64,000 nucleotides of DNA from Pontibacter vulgaris (lineage in GTDB: Bacteria > Bacteroidota > Bacteroidia > Cytophagales > Hymenobacteraceae): positions 124,001 to 188,000 of the forward strand of contig NZ_JAJVDH010000001.1 in assembly GCF_022758145.1 (NCBI RefSeq), in the 5' to 3' direction. The notes below the pieces were generated by a model, which worked only from the letters and a program-made list of their open reading frames with translations, was not told the origin of the DNA and did no database searches. The translations under genes were made by a program, and so were the position numbers. Below are positions 16,943 to 25,638 of this stretch, piece after piece. Positions within the stretch are counted from its first letter, which is position 1. Every line of letters begins with the position of its first letter.

Positions 16943-18754
16943 GTGCAACCATACGTACCATACCTACCCTGGATACTTGCCATAGTTGCGGTACTGCTGC
17001 TTTTGTGGCTGGCCTGGCGACGGCCTAACCGGCAGCGACTGGCCTGGCGGTTAGTAGCAAGTGCGGTGGCAGTTATAAGCCTGATGCTGTTAGTTTTCCC
17101 GCCTACTTACCAACAAAGTATAAACCCGGCTACAGCTATACTGCTAACAGATGGCTATAACTCCGATACTCTAAATACATTACTGCAGAAGCTGCAACCC
17201 AAGCCACAGGTTTATACTTACCAGACAACTGCAAAAAATGCAGAACCTGTAACCGATCTGTATACTTTCCGGCAGCGCCAACCGCAGGTGCAGGCGGTGC
17301 ATGTTTTAGGCTATGGGTTGGATGAACAGGACCTCAACGCGCTTGATTCGCTCAACCTTATCGCGCACCAGTCAGCATTACCGGCAGGCGTTAATGCGGT
17401 AACCTGGCCGGCTTCTGTTAAACTTGGCGAGGCCGTAACGGTAGCCGGTAAATTTAACAGTAAATCAGGGCGACAAACGAAATTATACTTACAGGCAGCC
17501 GGCAAAGCCCAGGACTCTGTAACAATCAAAGCAGCTGGCAATCATACTTTTAGTCTGAATTATATACCCAGGCAGGAAGGGCGCTTTGTTTATACCTTGT
17601 TCACTAAATCCGAAGATCGGTCAGATACAGTAGGGCAAGTGCCTGTGCAGGTGCAGGCGCCGCAGAAGCTGGCGGTACTGCTGCTTTCAGCATCACCTTT
17701 GTTCGAGTTTAAGTTTCTGAAAAACCATCTGGGCCAGTTGCAGCATAAAGTGGCCCTGCGCAGCACGGTCAGCAAAGGTATTTCGCAAAACGAGTGGATC
17801 AACATGCCGCAAACCGATCTTGGCAGAATCACACCAAAGTTGTTGCAGCAGTTTGATATCGTGATAACAGAAGCCCAGGCCTTGCAGGAGTTTAATTCTT
17901 CCGAAAAAGCAGCTTTGCAACGTGCCGTAAACGACAATGGATTGGGTGTACTGACAATCGCTTCAGAGCAGCCTTCAGACCGAACAACAGCTTTCTTCAC
18001 CAGTTTCCCAAGCAAGCGTTTATCGCAACAGGAAACCCGCAATGCACGCGCCACCTGGGCAAACCAAACCACCACTGTGCCAGCCCTGCCTTATACTTTA
18101 ACCGGCACTGAAACCGTAACAGGATTGATAGGAGAACAAGGGAACTACCTGCTGGCAGCAAGCAAGAAAGCTGGCTGGGGAACTGTAGCACTAACAGTTA
18201 TACCTCAAACTTTTAGCTGGCAACTGGAAGGAAAGCAAAGCACATATGCTACTTACTGGGCGCATCTGCTATCTGCAGTGGCGAAAAAGGAAGAGCAGGA
18301 AAAATTCTGGCAGCTTGCCAAACCACAGGCGCCGCAGGTACACAAGCCGGTTATGCTTTCCCTGACTGATTATACTTTAGAAACCCAGCAGGAAGCACCC
18401 GAAGCTACGATCCGAAGTATAAATGATACTACCAGCGTAAATATAGCTTTAGCGCAAACCGTTCATCAGCCGGAAGTATTTAACGGCATTTTTTGGCCTA
18501 AGCAAACAGGCTGGCATGTGGTGGAATCGGAGGATGTGAAACCTTTTTATTTTTTTGTGCAGGATGTAAAAGCATGGCCACACCAAGCTATACTTGCCAG
18601 GCAACAGGCAACACAACAGTTTGTGCAGCAGCAAAGTATAAAACCAACTACTATGGCCTCTACTGCTTACACAAATGAGCCTGTACCCATTATCTGGTTC
18701 TTTATACTTTTTGTATTGAGCAGTGGGTTTTTATGGTTGGAAGAGAAGCTATAG
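16943..18754 (+). CDS. Large membrane protein of the MoxR/BatA locus (amidotransferase-like core)
   Basis: 603 aa from a GTG start 3 bases after the preceding stop. Two helices at the N-terminus (PWILAIVAVLLLLWLAW; LVASAVAVISLMLLVFP), a periplasmic body, and one helix at the C-terminus (PIIWFFILFVLSSGFLWLEE). The segment TAILLTDGYNSDTL resembles a VWA or Rossmann-like start. Around residues 230-320, KLAVLLLSASPLFEFKFLKN followed by FDIVITEAQALQEF resembles class I glutamine-amidotransferase-like domains seen in BatA-associated proteins. No catalytic Cys triad is evident. It closes the plus-strand operon; the convergent porP gene ends 6 bases away. Confidence 0.72.
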   Translation: MQPYVPYLPWILAIVAVLLLLWLAWRRPNRQRLAWRLVASAVAVISLMLLVFPPTYQQSINPATAILLTDGYNSDTLNTLLQKLQPKPQVYTYQTTAKNAEPVTDLYTFRQRQPQVQAVHVLGYGLDEQDLNALDSLNLIAHQSALPAGVNAVTWPASVKLGEAVTVAGKFNSKSGRQTKLYLQAAGKAQDSVTIKAAGNHTFSLNYIPRQEGRFVYTLFTKSEDRSDTVGQVPVQVQAPQKLAVLLLSASPLFEFKFLKNHLGQLQHKVALRSTVSKGISQNEWINMPQTDLGRITPKLLQQFDIVITEAQALQEFNSSEKAALQRAVNDNGLGVLTIASEQPSDRTTAFFTSFPSKRLSQQETRNARATWANQTTTVPALPYTLTGTETVTGLIGEQGNYLLAASKKAGWGTVALTVIPQTFSWQLEGKQSTYATYWAHLLSAVAKKEEQEKFWQLAKPQAPQVHKPVMLSLTDYTLETQQEAPEATIRSINDTTSVNIALAQTVHQPEVFNGIFWPKQTGWHVVESEDVKPFYFFVQDVKAWPHQAILARQQATQQFVQQQSIKPTTMASTAYTNEPVPIIWFFILFVLSSGFLWLEEKL

Positions 18755-18760
18755 ATAGGT

Positions 18761-19780
18761 TTACCAGAAATCCGATGGGCTGTAAATTCTGGCTTTATTA
18801 TTCAAGAGAATGCCCAGCACTACTTCGTGGCTGCCATAGCCCGATTTGCTGATTCTTCCGCTTGCCATATCGTAGGCGTACCCCAGTTGAAACATGTTGT
18901 TTACATTTACACCACCTAATAGTATAACGGCATCGTTATGCCTGTAAGAGCAACCAGCCCAGATTTTATCAGAAAACAGCACTTTCAGGTTAGCATCTGC
19001 TGAAACAGAAGAAGATCGCACATATTTAAGCAACACAGAAGGCAGCAACGAAAGGTCTTTGGACAATACCACCTTATAGCCCCCTGTAAGGTAGCTATGC
19101 ATGTAAGAACGATTTTGTTTCTCCAGGTCGGTTTGCCCGGGTGTTAGCTCATCTTGCAGTACCTGAGCCGTAGTAACGCCAATATAAAAGCGTTTTGAAT
19201 AAAGTAAAGCTCCTGCGGTAATGTTTGGCTTTACACGGTTATAACCGCCATCAGTAAAAGCAGGGTCGCTGGGGTTTGAAAGCAAGAGCAACCGCTGATC
19301 GATGTTATATACCGAAACACCTCCCGATAAACCCACCGACATATTCATAGTTGTATTTAGGGGCAGGTGATAAGCGTAGGTCAGGCCGATATCGGAGCGG
19401 CTCAATGCCCCTGCTTTATCTGCTATGGCAGTAAGTCCTACACCATGGTGGGGTTCTGCCATCCTGATCTCATCGTGCATGTATTTGCGGTATAAGAATT
19501 TACGGCTGTTGCGGTCGCGGCTGGGCAGTGTAGCGGCTGTAGTATTGCGGTCTATTTTGCTTATGGGCATTTGCAGCGTCAGGTAATACGATTTAGGTGC
19601 TCCTTCCAGCCCGGTCCACTGGTTGCGGTAACCTACTTTTGCCTCGCCATAGTTTTCTGAGCCAGCCACGGCAGGATTTATGAGGTAACCATTCAGCATG
19701 TACTGGCTGAAATGCGGGAGTTGCTGCGCTTGTGCCAGGCTACATACGGCAGCCAGCAGCACGATCAAAATCTTTTTCAT
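18761..19780 (-). CDS. PorP/SprF family type IX secretion membrane protein (cassette 1)
   Basis: 339 aa with a signal peptide (ILIVLLAAVCSLAQAQ). The mature N-terminus HFSQYMLNGYLINPAVAGSE and then YRNQWTGLEGAPKSYYLTLQ are the diagnostic PorP/SprF start; the rest is an outer-membrane beta-barrel with strand repeats such as GCSYRHNDAVILLGG. SprF-type proteins are needed for secretion or surface attachment of a specific type-B-sorted adhesin. This gene starts 6 bases after the stop of the 812-aa adhesin gene, so the pair is translated from one message and this is probably its dedicated partner. It has an extra loop of about 30 residues (RDRNSRKFLYRKYMHDEIRM) compared with the 316-aa paralog. 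Confidence 0.92.
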   Translation of the reverse strand: MKKILIVLLAAVCSLAQAQQLPHFSQYMLNGYLINPAVAGSENYGEAKVGYRNQWTGLEGAPKSYYLTLQMPISKIDRNTTAATLPSRDRNSRKFLYRKYMHDEIRMAEPHHGVGLTAIADKAGALSRSDIGLTYAYHLPLNTTMNMSVGLSGGVSVYNIDQRLLLLSNPSDPAFTDGGYNRVKPNITAGALLYSKRFYIGVTTAQVLQDELTPGQTDLEKQNRSYMHSYLTGGYKVVLSKDLSLLPSVLLKYVRSSSVSADANLKVLFSDKIWAGCSYRHNDAVILLGGVNVNNMFQLGYAYDMASGRISKSGYGSHEVVLGILLNNKARIYSPSDFW

Positions 19781-19786
19781 CCCATT

Positions 19787-22225
19787 TTACCTTAGCACTG
19801 TTATTGATCCTTTGAATGGCTTTCTGCCCCGGTGTGTGTCGATGATGTAATAATAGGCGCCATCCGGAACAGGGGTGCCGTTATGGGTGGCATCCCAGGG
19901 AGTTCGGTATCCTTTGGAAGCATACACAATCTCGCCCCACCTATTATAAATGCTAACCGATATATCGGGGTAAAACTCTATCCCTTCCAGTACCCAAGAA
20001 TCATTGATTCCATCGCCGTTAGGTGAAATGCCCGTGGTTACTTTCAGATGATCGAGCACTTTTACAGTCACAGTTTTTGAGTTGGTGCAGCCATCTTCGG
20101 TTGTAGCAGTTAAAGTATAAACTGTGGTTTCTGTGGGCGAAGCAGTTGGGGTTGCACTTGCCGGGTTATCTAAACCGGTAGCCGGAGACCAGAGCAAACG
20201 GCCATCGCCACTGCCAGGTATAGTTACACTGCCGCCTTCCAGCACTTCTATTTCTGTATTTGGCCCTATACTTACTCCAGGTATCGCACTGAATTTTACC
20301 TTTACTTCATCTACTGCTTCCAGACATGGGCTACTTTTAACAGTCCAGCGCAATGTATAAAGCTGCCCTTCCTGCCCATAAAAAATTGCTTTCGGGTCGG
20401 TTGCATCCGAAAAACTGCCCCCTGCTCCGCTAGCGATAGTCCAAGTGCCGGTTGCTGGCATTTCTGGTGTATTGGCTGCCAGCTTTGTTGTAACAGGCCC
20501 GCACAAAGGTACCTGATCAGGGCCGGCCTTGGCTACAGGCGGTGTTACCACGTTTACAATTTGCTCCAGTGTATTGGTGCAACCATTAGCTGTTATTGCA
20601 ACCAGGCGTACTTTATACTTCCCTTTTTTACTGTAAGTGTGTTGCGGGTTCTGCTCGTCAGAGCTGCTTCCATCGCCAAAGGTCCAGTGCCAGCTTTTTA
20701 TACTTCCGTTAGCTAAAACAGTCTCGTTTTTAAAAGTTGCCGGGCCAGTAATGCAAACCCCTACAGGCGAGAAAGCTACTTTCGGAACTGCAAATACATT
20801 CACATTTTTGCTAAAGCTATCTTGGCAGCCATTCTCTGCGGTAACGGTCAGTTTTACATTATAAGTACCTGCCTGCGCATAAGTATGCGCAGGCGAATGT
20901 GCTAAAGACCCATTTCCATCACCAAAGTCCCAGACCTGTTTTACTATTTTTCCGCTGCTAAATGTGGAGTTGTTGGTAAATATCGTTTTTTCGCCGAAGC
21001 ATACGTCTGCTGTGGCAAAGCCGGCATCGGGGCTAGGTATAATAGTGATGGTTTGTTCGGTAATATCGTAGCAACTAATGCCGGAATATGCCTTTAACCT
21101 TACCTTATAATTCCCGGGTTTAGCATATTTATGTGTGGGGTGTTGCTGATTGGACGTAGTACCATCTCCAAAATCCCAGACCCATTTTATGATTCTGCCA
21201 AACGTTAAGCTGGACCTGTCGGAAAACTCTACTCCATCTTTCTGGCAAAAATATACAGCTTCAAAATTGGCTTTAGGGTCTGAGCTGTTTACTGTATAGT
21301 TTACTTCTAAGCTATCTGCACAGCCCTTAGCTGTAACCACTGCCAGTTTTACTTTATAGTTGCCATAGGTAGCATACTTGTGTTTGGGGTTGCTGTCTGT
21401 GCTTGTAGCCCCATCTCCGAAATACCATTTATACTTAACCGATTCGTTTTCTATACCTGTTTGATTCTTTATAAAGGCTACATCCTCTGAACAAATATTA
21501 GGCAGGCTAAAAAGTGGTTTAGGCGTATGATTGACTAATACCGATCTGGATACGGAACGTGTGCAACCATCAGACGTACTTACTTTTAGCGTTATTACAT
21601 AAGTTCCGCCTTTGGCATAAGTATGGCTTGGGCCCATTTCCTTTACATGTGGTGTGCCATCCCCAAAATCCCATTCACAACCTGTTATGGTGCCTTCAGC
21701 AACTGTAGATTTATCCGCAAAAGTTATTACTGAACGGCTGCATCCGCCTGCCACCTGGAAGTCCGGCACAGGCTCTATCCCGATCTTTACCTGTTTTGTT
21801 ATTTTATCGCTCAGGCCTAAAGCCGATTTAACTTTCAGCTTTACAGTATAGGTGCCCGGAGAAGCGTACAGATGCTTAGGATTCTGCTTACCAGAGGTGC
21901 TGCCATCGCCAAACTCCCAATACCAGCTCACCAGTTTGTTTACATTACCGGATGTTACACTACCGGTGGCCATAGATGCGTCTGTGAAAACCGTTGAATC
22001 GGTGCCGCAATTGGGCACAAATTGAAATTCAGCAATAGGGCTTATACCTCCTACAGCAATATTACTAGCATTACCTGTTGATGAGATTTTATCCTCAACC
22101 GATGATTTCAGACTTTTGTCAGTAAGGCTGCCCTTTGCACCTGCCTTTGCTCCACCAAGTATAAACAGACTAGTTAGCAGCAGAAAAAGGCATCTTGTAT
22201 AGATGTTCTGTAAAAAGTGCTTCAT
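19787..22225 (-). CDS. Secreted multi-PKD adhesin-like protein with gliding-motility C-terminal (type B T9SS) domain, cassette 1
   Basis: 812 aa with a signal peptide. Six PKD domains of about 80 residues follow in tandem, each with the W-x-FGDG core (WEFGDGSTS, WDFGDGTPH, WYFGDGATS, WDFGDGTTS, WDFGDGNGS, WTFGDGSSS) and a YxxxGxYxVxL strand. Then come two Ig-like domains (LRWTVKSSPCLEAVDEVKVK; LLWSPATGLDNPASATPTAS), and the C-terminal 85 residues form the gliding-motility-associated domain (ISPNGDGINDSWVLEGIEFY, YNRWGEIVY, GSITVLR). That domain is the type B T9SS sorting signal, so the protein should be secreted across the outer membrane and displayed or released. Its transcript continues into porP. 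Confidence 0.93.
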   Translation of the reverse strand: MKHFLQNIYTRCLFLLLTSLFILGGAKAGAKGSLTDKSLKSSVEDKISSTGNASNIAVGGISPIAEFQFVPNCGTDSTVFTDASMATGSVTSGNVNKLVSWYWEFGDGSTSGKQNPKHLYASPGTYTVKLKVKSALGLSDKITKQVKIGIEPVPDFQVAGGCSRSVITFADKSTVAEGTITGCEWDFGDGTPHVKEMGPSHTYAKGGTYVITLKVSTSDGCTRSVSRSVLVNHTPKPLFSLPNICSEDVAFIKNQTGIENESVKYKWYFGDGATSTDSNPKHKYATYGNYKVKLAVVTAKGCADSLEVNYTVNSSDPKANFEAVYFCQKDGVEFSDRSSLTFGRIIKWVWDFGDGTTSNQQHPTHKYAKPGNYKVRLKAYSGISCYDITEQTITIIPSPDAGFATADVCFGEKTIFTNNSTFSSGKIVKQVWDFGDGNGSLAHSPAHTYAQAGTYNVKLTVTAENGCQDSFSKNVNVFAVPKVAFSPVGVCITGPATFKNETVLANGSIKSWHWTFGDGSSSDEQNPQHTYSKKGKYKVRLVAITANGCTNTLEQIVNVVTPPVAKAGPDQVPLCGPVTTKLAANTPEMPATGTWTIASGAGGSFSDATDPKAIFYGQEGQLYTLRWTVKSSPCLEAVDEVKVKFSAIPGVSIGPNTEIEVLEGGSVTIPGSGDGRLLWSPATGLDNPASATPTASPTETTVYTLTATTEDGCTNSKTVTVKVLDHLKVTTGISPNGDGINDSWVLEGIEFYPDISVSIYNRWGEIVYASKGYRTPWDATHNGTPVPDGAYYYIIDTHRGRKPFKGSITVLR

Positions 22226-22598
22226 ACTTTGCCGGTGTAATATTAAGAATACTAAAATCTATAGAAGTATTTCTCTATTACTCAGCATTTTGCAATTTGT
22301 TTAACAATTAAGTTATATTTTTTATTGTAAATCTATAAATTATATCAAAATTGTTTAAAAAATCATTCTTTTAAAGGCAAAATAGTACAATTATAAACAA
22401 TCAGATATGGCTATAGCATTTAATAACTATACCTACTTATAACCAGCATTTTGCTTTGGCGAACAGAGTTACAAAGAGGTTCTATTTAATTAATTAAACA
22501 ATGTTTAAAATACTGCCTGTAGTATTGTGCAAAAGTAGCTACACAAAAATATTAACTGGGCTTGGGCAAGTTGGCGTTGTTATGGTTTAGCTATAAAT

Positions 22599-22636
22599 AC
22601 GAAAGCCGTGGCACTATAGGGCGCCACGGCTTTCGT
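22599..22636 (-). terminator. Hairpin terminator after the PorE-like gene
   Basis: A perfect 14-base stem (ACGAAAGCCGTGGC, 22599-22612, with its inverse at 22623-22636) around a 10-base loop, just past the stop of the minus-strand OmpA gene. The T tract is weak. The remainder of the 22226-22655 gap is AT-rich upstream DNA of the 812-aa gene with no other feature seen. Confidence 0.65.
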
Positions 22637-22655
22637 AATAAAACCTAGTTATACT

Positions 22656-24650
22656 TTACTTAATGATCTTAAATTCGGTACGGCGGTTTAACTGATGCTG
22701 TTCTTCTGAGCAAGTTACCCCATCGGCACATTTGTTTAGCAACTGCGACTCGCCATAACCTTTGGCTACTAACCTGTTCCGTTCAATTCCTTTTGAAATA
22801 AGGTAATCAACGGCAGCTTGTGCACGCAACCTTGAAAGCGTATCGTTATAGCGTTGCGTATTACGGCTATCCGTATGCGAACTCAGCTCTATTCGTATAG
22901 TTGGGTTATCTTTCAGCGTTTGTACCAGTTTGTCTAGCTCAAGCGCCGCATCCGGCCGTATTTCATGCTTATCAAGATCATAGAAAATATTCTCCAGCAC
23001 AATAGGCTTGTTTGGCGTATCGCGGTTAAAGACCATTTCCACTTTTACCGAATCTGTATTAAAGATACACTGTGGTACTACATTTACGGTTTGTGTCAGG
23101 TAACCTTTCTTACTACCTCTGATGGTATAATTCAGGCCAGCTTTTACTTCGAATTTAAACTTACCCTGAGCGTCTGAGAATATCTCTTTTAGTACGCCGT
23201 TTTCTTCTTCAAACATTTGTAAAAACACCTGCTCTACCGGCACTATTTTCTTTTTAGTAGTACCTTTTACTGTGATGCGCTCTATAGTAACACCAACAAG
23301 TGAACAGGGTACTCTAATCCTCTTAAAAGTATAGATATTATCAGAGCCATTGTCACTGTTACGGCCAGATGATAGCATACCCCTTACTCCAGACGTATCA
23401 ACCATGGCACCAAAATCATCGCTTGGCGAGTTAACCGGATATTTTAAATTTACTACGCTTTTCCATGTACTGCGATCTCCCTCTGCTTTGAAAATATCGA
23501 GTCCTCCAAGGCCTGTATGTCTGTCTGACGAGAAGTATAAATTGCCATCAGCACCTATAGAAGGAAAGCTCTCGCGACCACTTGTGTTAATAGTGTTTCC
23601 AGCATTTACAGGTTTTCCCCAACTACCATCTTTCTGGCGTTCGCAGTAATAAATATCAGTTTCGCCAAAACCGCCTTCCATGTCAGAAACAAAGTATAGG
23701 AGTTGCCCATCTGGGGTAACAGCCGGGTGGCCTACAGAATACTGAGATGCTTTGTTATACTTAAACGGACGTATGTTTACCCATTTATCTCCTTTAAGTT
23801 CGGCCATAAAAATTTCCAGCCTTATTGTAACGTTTTTGCCTAAACCTAAACCAACCCAGCTTGTAGGATCCGTGTTACCTGTTTTGGCACTTCTTTTACC
23901 GTGATTGGTGCGTGTAAAGAATAGCGTATTTTCTTTTTCCAGAAAAGAGGCAGCACCATTATGGAAACTGGTATTGATCGATTGCGGAAGTGGTTCTGGA
24001 TTTCCAAGCGTACTGTCGGCAGCCATATAGGAAAAGTATAACTGCACATAGCCATTACCCGTCCAGCGGAAACGGTGTAACTGTTCTTTGTTACTGCCAT
24101 TAACAACAGGTTTGTCAGAAGAAAAAAGCACGCCGCCTGGCATTGGCGTCGGGCTAAAATCAACACTCTCCGAACTAATAGCAGAGGATTTTTTTATATC
24201 ATAAGACTGCGGCTGCTTTATCCAGAGTATTGCTGAATCGCAGGAAGCAGCCATATGGTTAGCAAGGTCTATTTTGTCTGGTACACGTTTGCCATACTCG
24301 TTAAACATTTGCTTAGCCATGGCATAATTGCCATTCCGCTTGGCAGCCTCAGCATAAAAATAAAATGCTGAAGGATCTGCATCATTAAGGCCTGTTGCCT
24401 GCGCATACCAGAACTCAGCTTCTTTGCTATTATTCATCAGGCGGTATATGTCTGCTATACGCTGTATAATAGTCGCATCAGGCTGCGTGTCTTCCAGTAT
24501 TTTTTTGTAGGCTTCCAGCGCCAGTGTATACTCAAACTGCTTGAAATGCTTATCTGCCTGCTTCAACTCTTGCTGTGCAAAAGAAGAAAAAGACAAGCCA
24601 AGTATAAAAGTGCTTAGGAGTAAAATAAATAAAAGCTTTTTCGTAATCAT
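22656..24650 (-). CDS. PorE-like OmpA family protein (TPR, WD40-like PD40, regulatory-like and OmpA domains)
   Basis: 664 aa from the ATG at 24650; an upstream in-frame start at 24743 would add 31 residues inside the porP gene and hide the signal peptide (KKLLFILLLSTFILGLSFSS). Order: a TPR-like helical region (res. about 30-150, ALEAYKKILEDTQPD), PD40/WD40-like beta-propeller repeats (about 170-430, FVSDMEGGFGETDIYYCER; LYFSSDRHTGLGGLDIF), a carboxypeptidase-regulatory-like beta domain (about 460-545), and an OmpA peptidoglycan-binding domain (LENIFYDLDKHEIRPDA to the end). The same order is found in PorE, which tethers T9SS parts to peptidoglycan. It follows the 316-aa porP by 13 bases, as third gene of cassette 2. 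Confidence 0.9.
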   Translation of the reverse strand: MITKKLLFILLLSTFILGLSFSSFAQQELKQADKHFKQFEYTLALEAYKKILEDTQPDATIIQRIADIYRLMNNSKEAEFWYAQATGLNDADPSAFYFYAEAAKRNGNYAMAKQMFNEYGKRVPDKIDLANHMAASCDSAILWIKQPQSYDIKKSSAISSESVDFSPTPMPGGVLFSSDKPVVNGSNKEQLHRFRWTGNGYVQLYFSYMAADSTLGNPEPLPQSINTSFHNGAASFLEKENTLFFTRTNHGKRSAKTGNTDPTSWVGLGLGKNVTIRLEIFMAELKGDKWVNIRPFKYNKASQYSVGHPAVTPDGQLLYFVSDMEGGFGETDIYYCERQKDGSWGKPVNAGNTINTSGRESFPSIGADGNLYFSSDRHTGLGGLDIFKAEGDRSTWKSVVNLKYPVNSPSDDFGAMVDTSGVRGMLSSGRNSDNGSDNIYTFKRIRVPCSLVGVTIERITVKGTTKKKIVPVEQVFLQMFEEENGVLKEIFSDAQGKFKFEVKAGLNYTIRGSKKGYLTQTVNVVPQCIFNTDSVKVEMVFNRDTPNKPIVLENIFYDLDKHEIRPDAALELDKLVQTLKDNPTIRIELSSHTDSRNTQRYNDTLSRLRAQAAVDYLISKGIERNRLVAKGYGESQLLNKCADGVTCSEEQHQLNRRTEFKIIK

Positions 24651-24663
24651 TGCCTTCGGGAAA

Positions 24664-25614
24664 TTAAAAGTAGCGTGGAGTAAGCATACGAGCATCAGTA
24701 TCTCTGTACAAGGAATAACCAAGTGATACTTCATGGGTTGCATTTTCTCGCATGCCGTTCAGATTTATGTCGTAAGAGTATCCAACCCGAAACTTTGGAA
24801 TAATGTATATCTGAGTCATTACAGCCCAGGCATTACGCTTTTCCAGGCCGTATTCTTTTGGCAGCTTGGTCATCAGAGGCACGGAAGTGCGATAAGATGC
24901 TCCTAACCAAATACTCTCCTTAAATAGCATAAAAGTATTCATATCCACGTTTGTAGGAGCTTTAAAATCCTCCTTCACCAAAAAGCTTGGCTTCAGTTTT
25001 ATGCTTGGGCTGATATTGACAATATAACCAGACGATAAAAAGTAATGACGTCGTGGTGTAGTTATATACATACCATCACCTTTAAAGGGAATAAGGTTAG
25101 CTACTGAAAAACCAGCATAAAAGAGCTCTGTATTAAAGAACAAACCGGCTTTTGCATCAGGCAGCAATTCTGTTTCCCGGCCTTGTGGTATTGCCACATC
25201 CGGCTGAGTGGTACCCGGGTGCAGCCTGGTGCCATCCAAGGTATACTGAGACACACCTGCTGCAAAACCCATTGCCAGTTTAGAATTGGCACCTACCTGT
25301 AAACGCACTGCTATGTTGCCGTAAGCTCCCATTTGCTGCTGCACGCCTAGTTTGTCATTAAGTATGTTTAAGCCGTATCCAAGCTTCGCGCTTCTGGAGG
25401 CAGCATCCACACTTAATGTTTGCGTCGTAGGCGAACCTTCTATACCTGTCCACTGGTTTCGGTAGGTTGCATTAATATTCAGCACCTCCTTACTACCTGT
25501 GTAGGCAGGGTTAATGATCATCTCATTAAAGATATACTGTGTGTATTGCGGGGCTTGCTGAGCCAAAACGCCGTTTGCCCATAGCAACCCTAGTAACACC
25601 CATATTTTTTTCAT
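24664..25614 (-). CDS. PorP/SprF family type IX secretion membrane protein (cassette 2)
   Basis: 316 aa with a signal peptide (VLLGLLWANGVLAQQ). It opens with QYTQYIFNEMIINPAYTGSK and YRNQWTGIEGSPTTQTLSVD, the PorP/SprF hallmark, and continues as a beta-barrel to the C-terminal SLGYSLYRDTDARMLTPRYF. It starts 24 bases downstream of the 1650-aa adhesin gene and is followed after 13 bases by the PorE-like gene, all minus strand. Likely role: outer-membrane partner needed to export or anchor the 1650-aa protein. Confidence 0.92.
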   Translation of the reverse strand: MKKIWVLLGLLWANGVLAQQAPQYTQYIFNEMIINPAYTGSKEVLNINATYRNQWTGIEGSPTTQTLSVDAASRSAKLGYGLNILNDKLGVQQQMGAYGNIAVRLQVGANSKLAMGFAAGVSQYTLDGTRLHPGTTQPDVAIPQGRETELLPDAKAGLFFNTELFYAGFSVANLIPFKGDGMYITTPRRHYFLSSGYIVNISPSIKLKPSFLVKEDFKAPTNVDMNTFMLFKESIWLGASYRTSVPLMTKLPKEYGLEKRNAWAVMTQIYIIPKFRVGYSYDINLNGMRENATHEVSLGYSLYRDTDARMLTPRYF

Positions 25615-25638
25615 CTCGATATACTTTAAAGGTTATAC

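Noticed and set aside
24651-24743. Longer start for the PorE-like gene
   Set aside because: It would overlap the porP stop and mask a perfect signal peptide at 24650.
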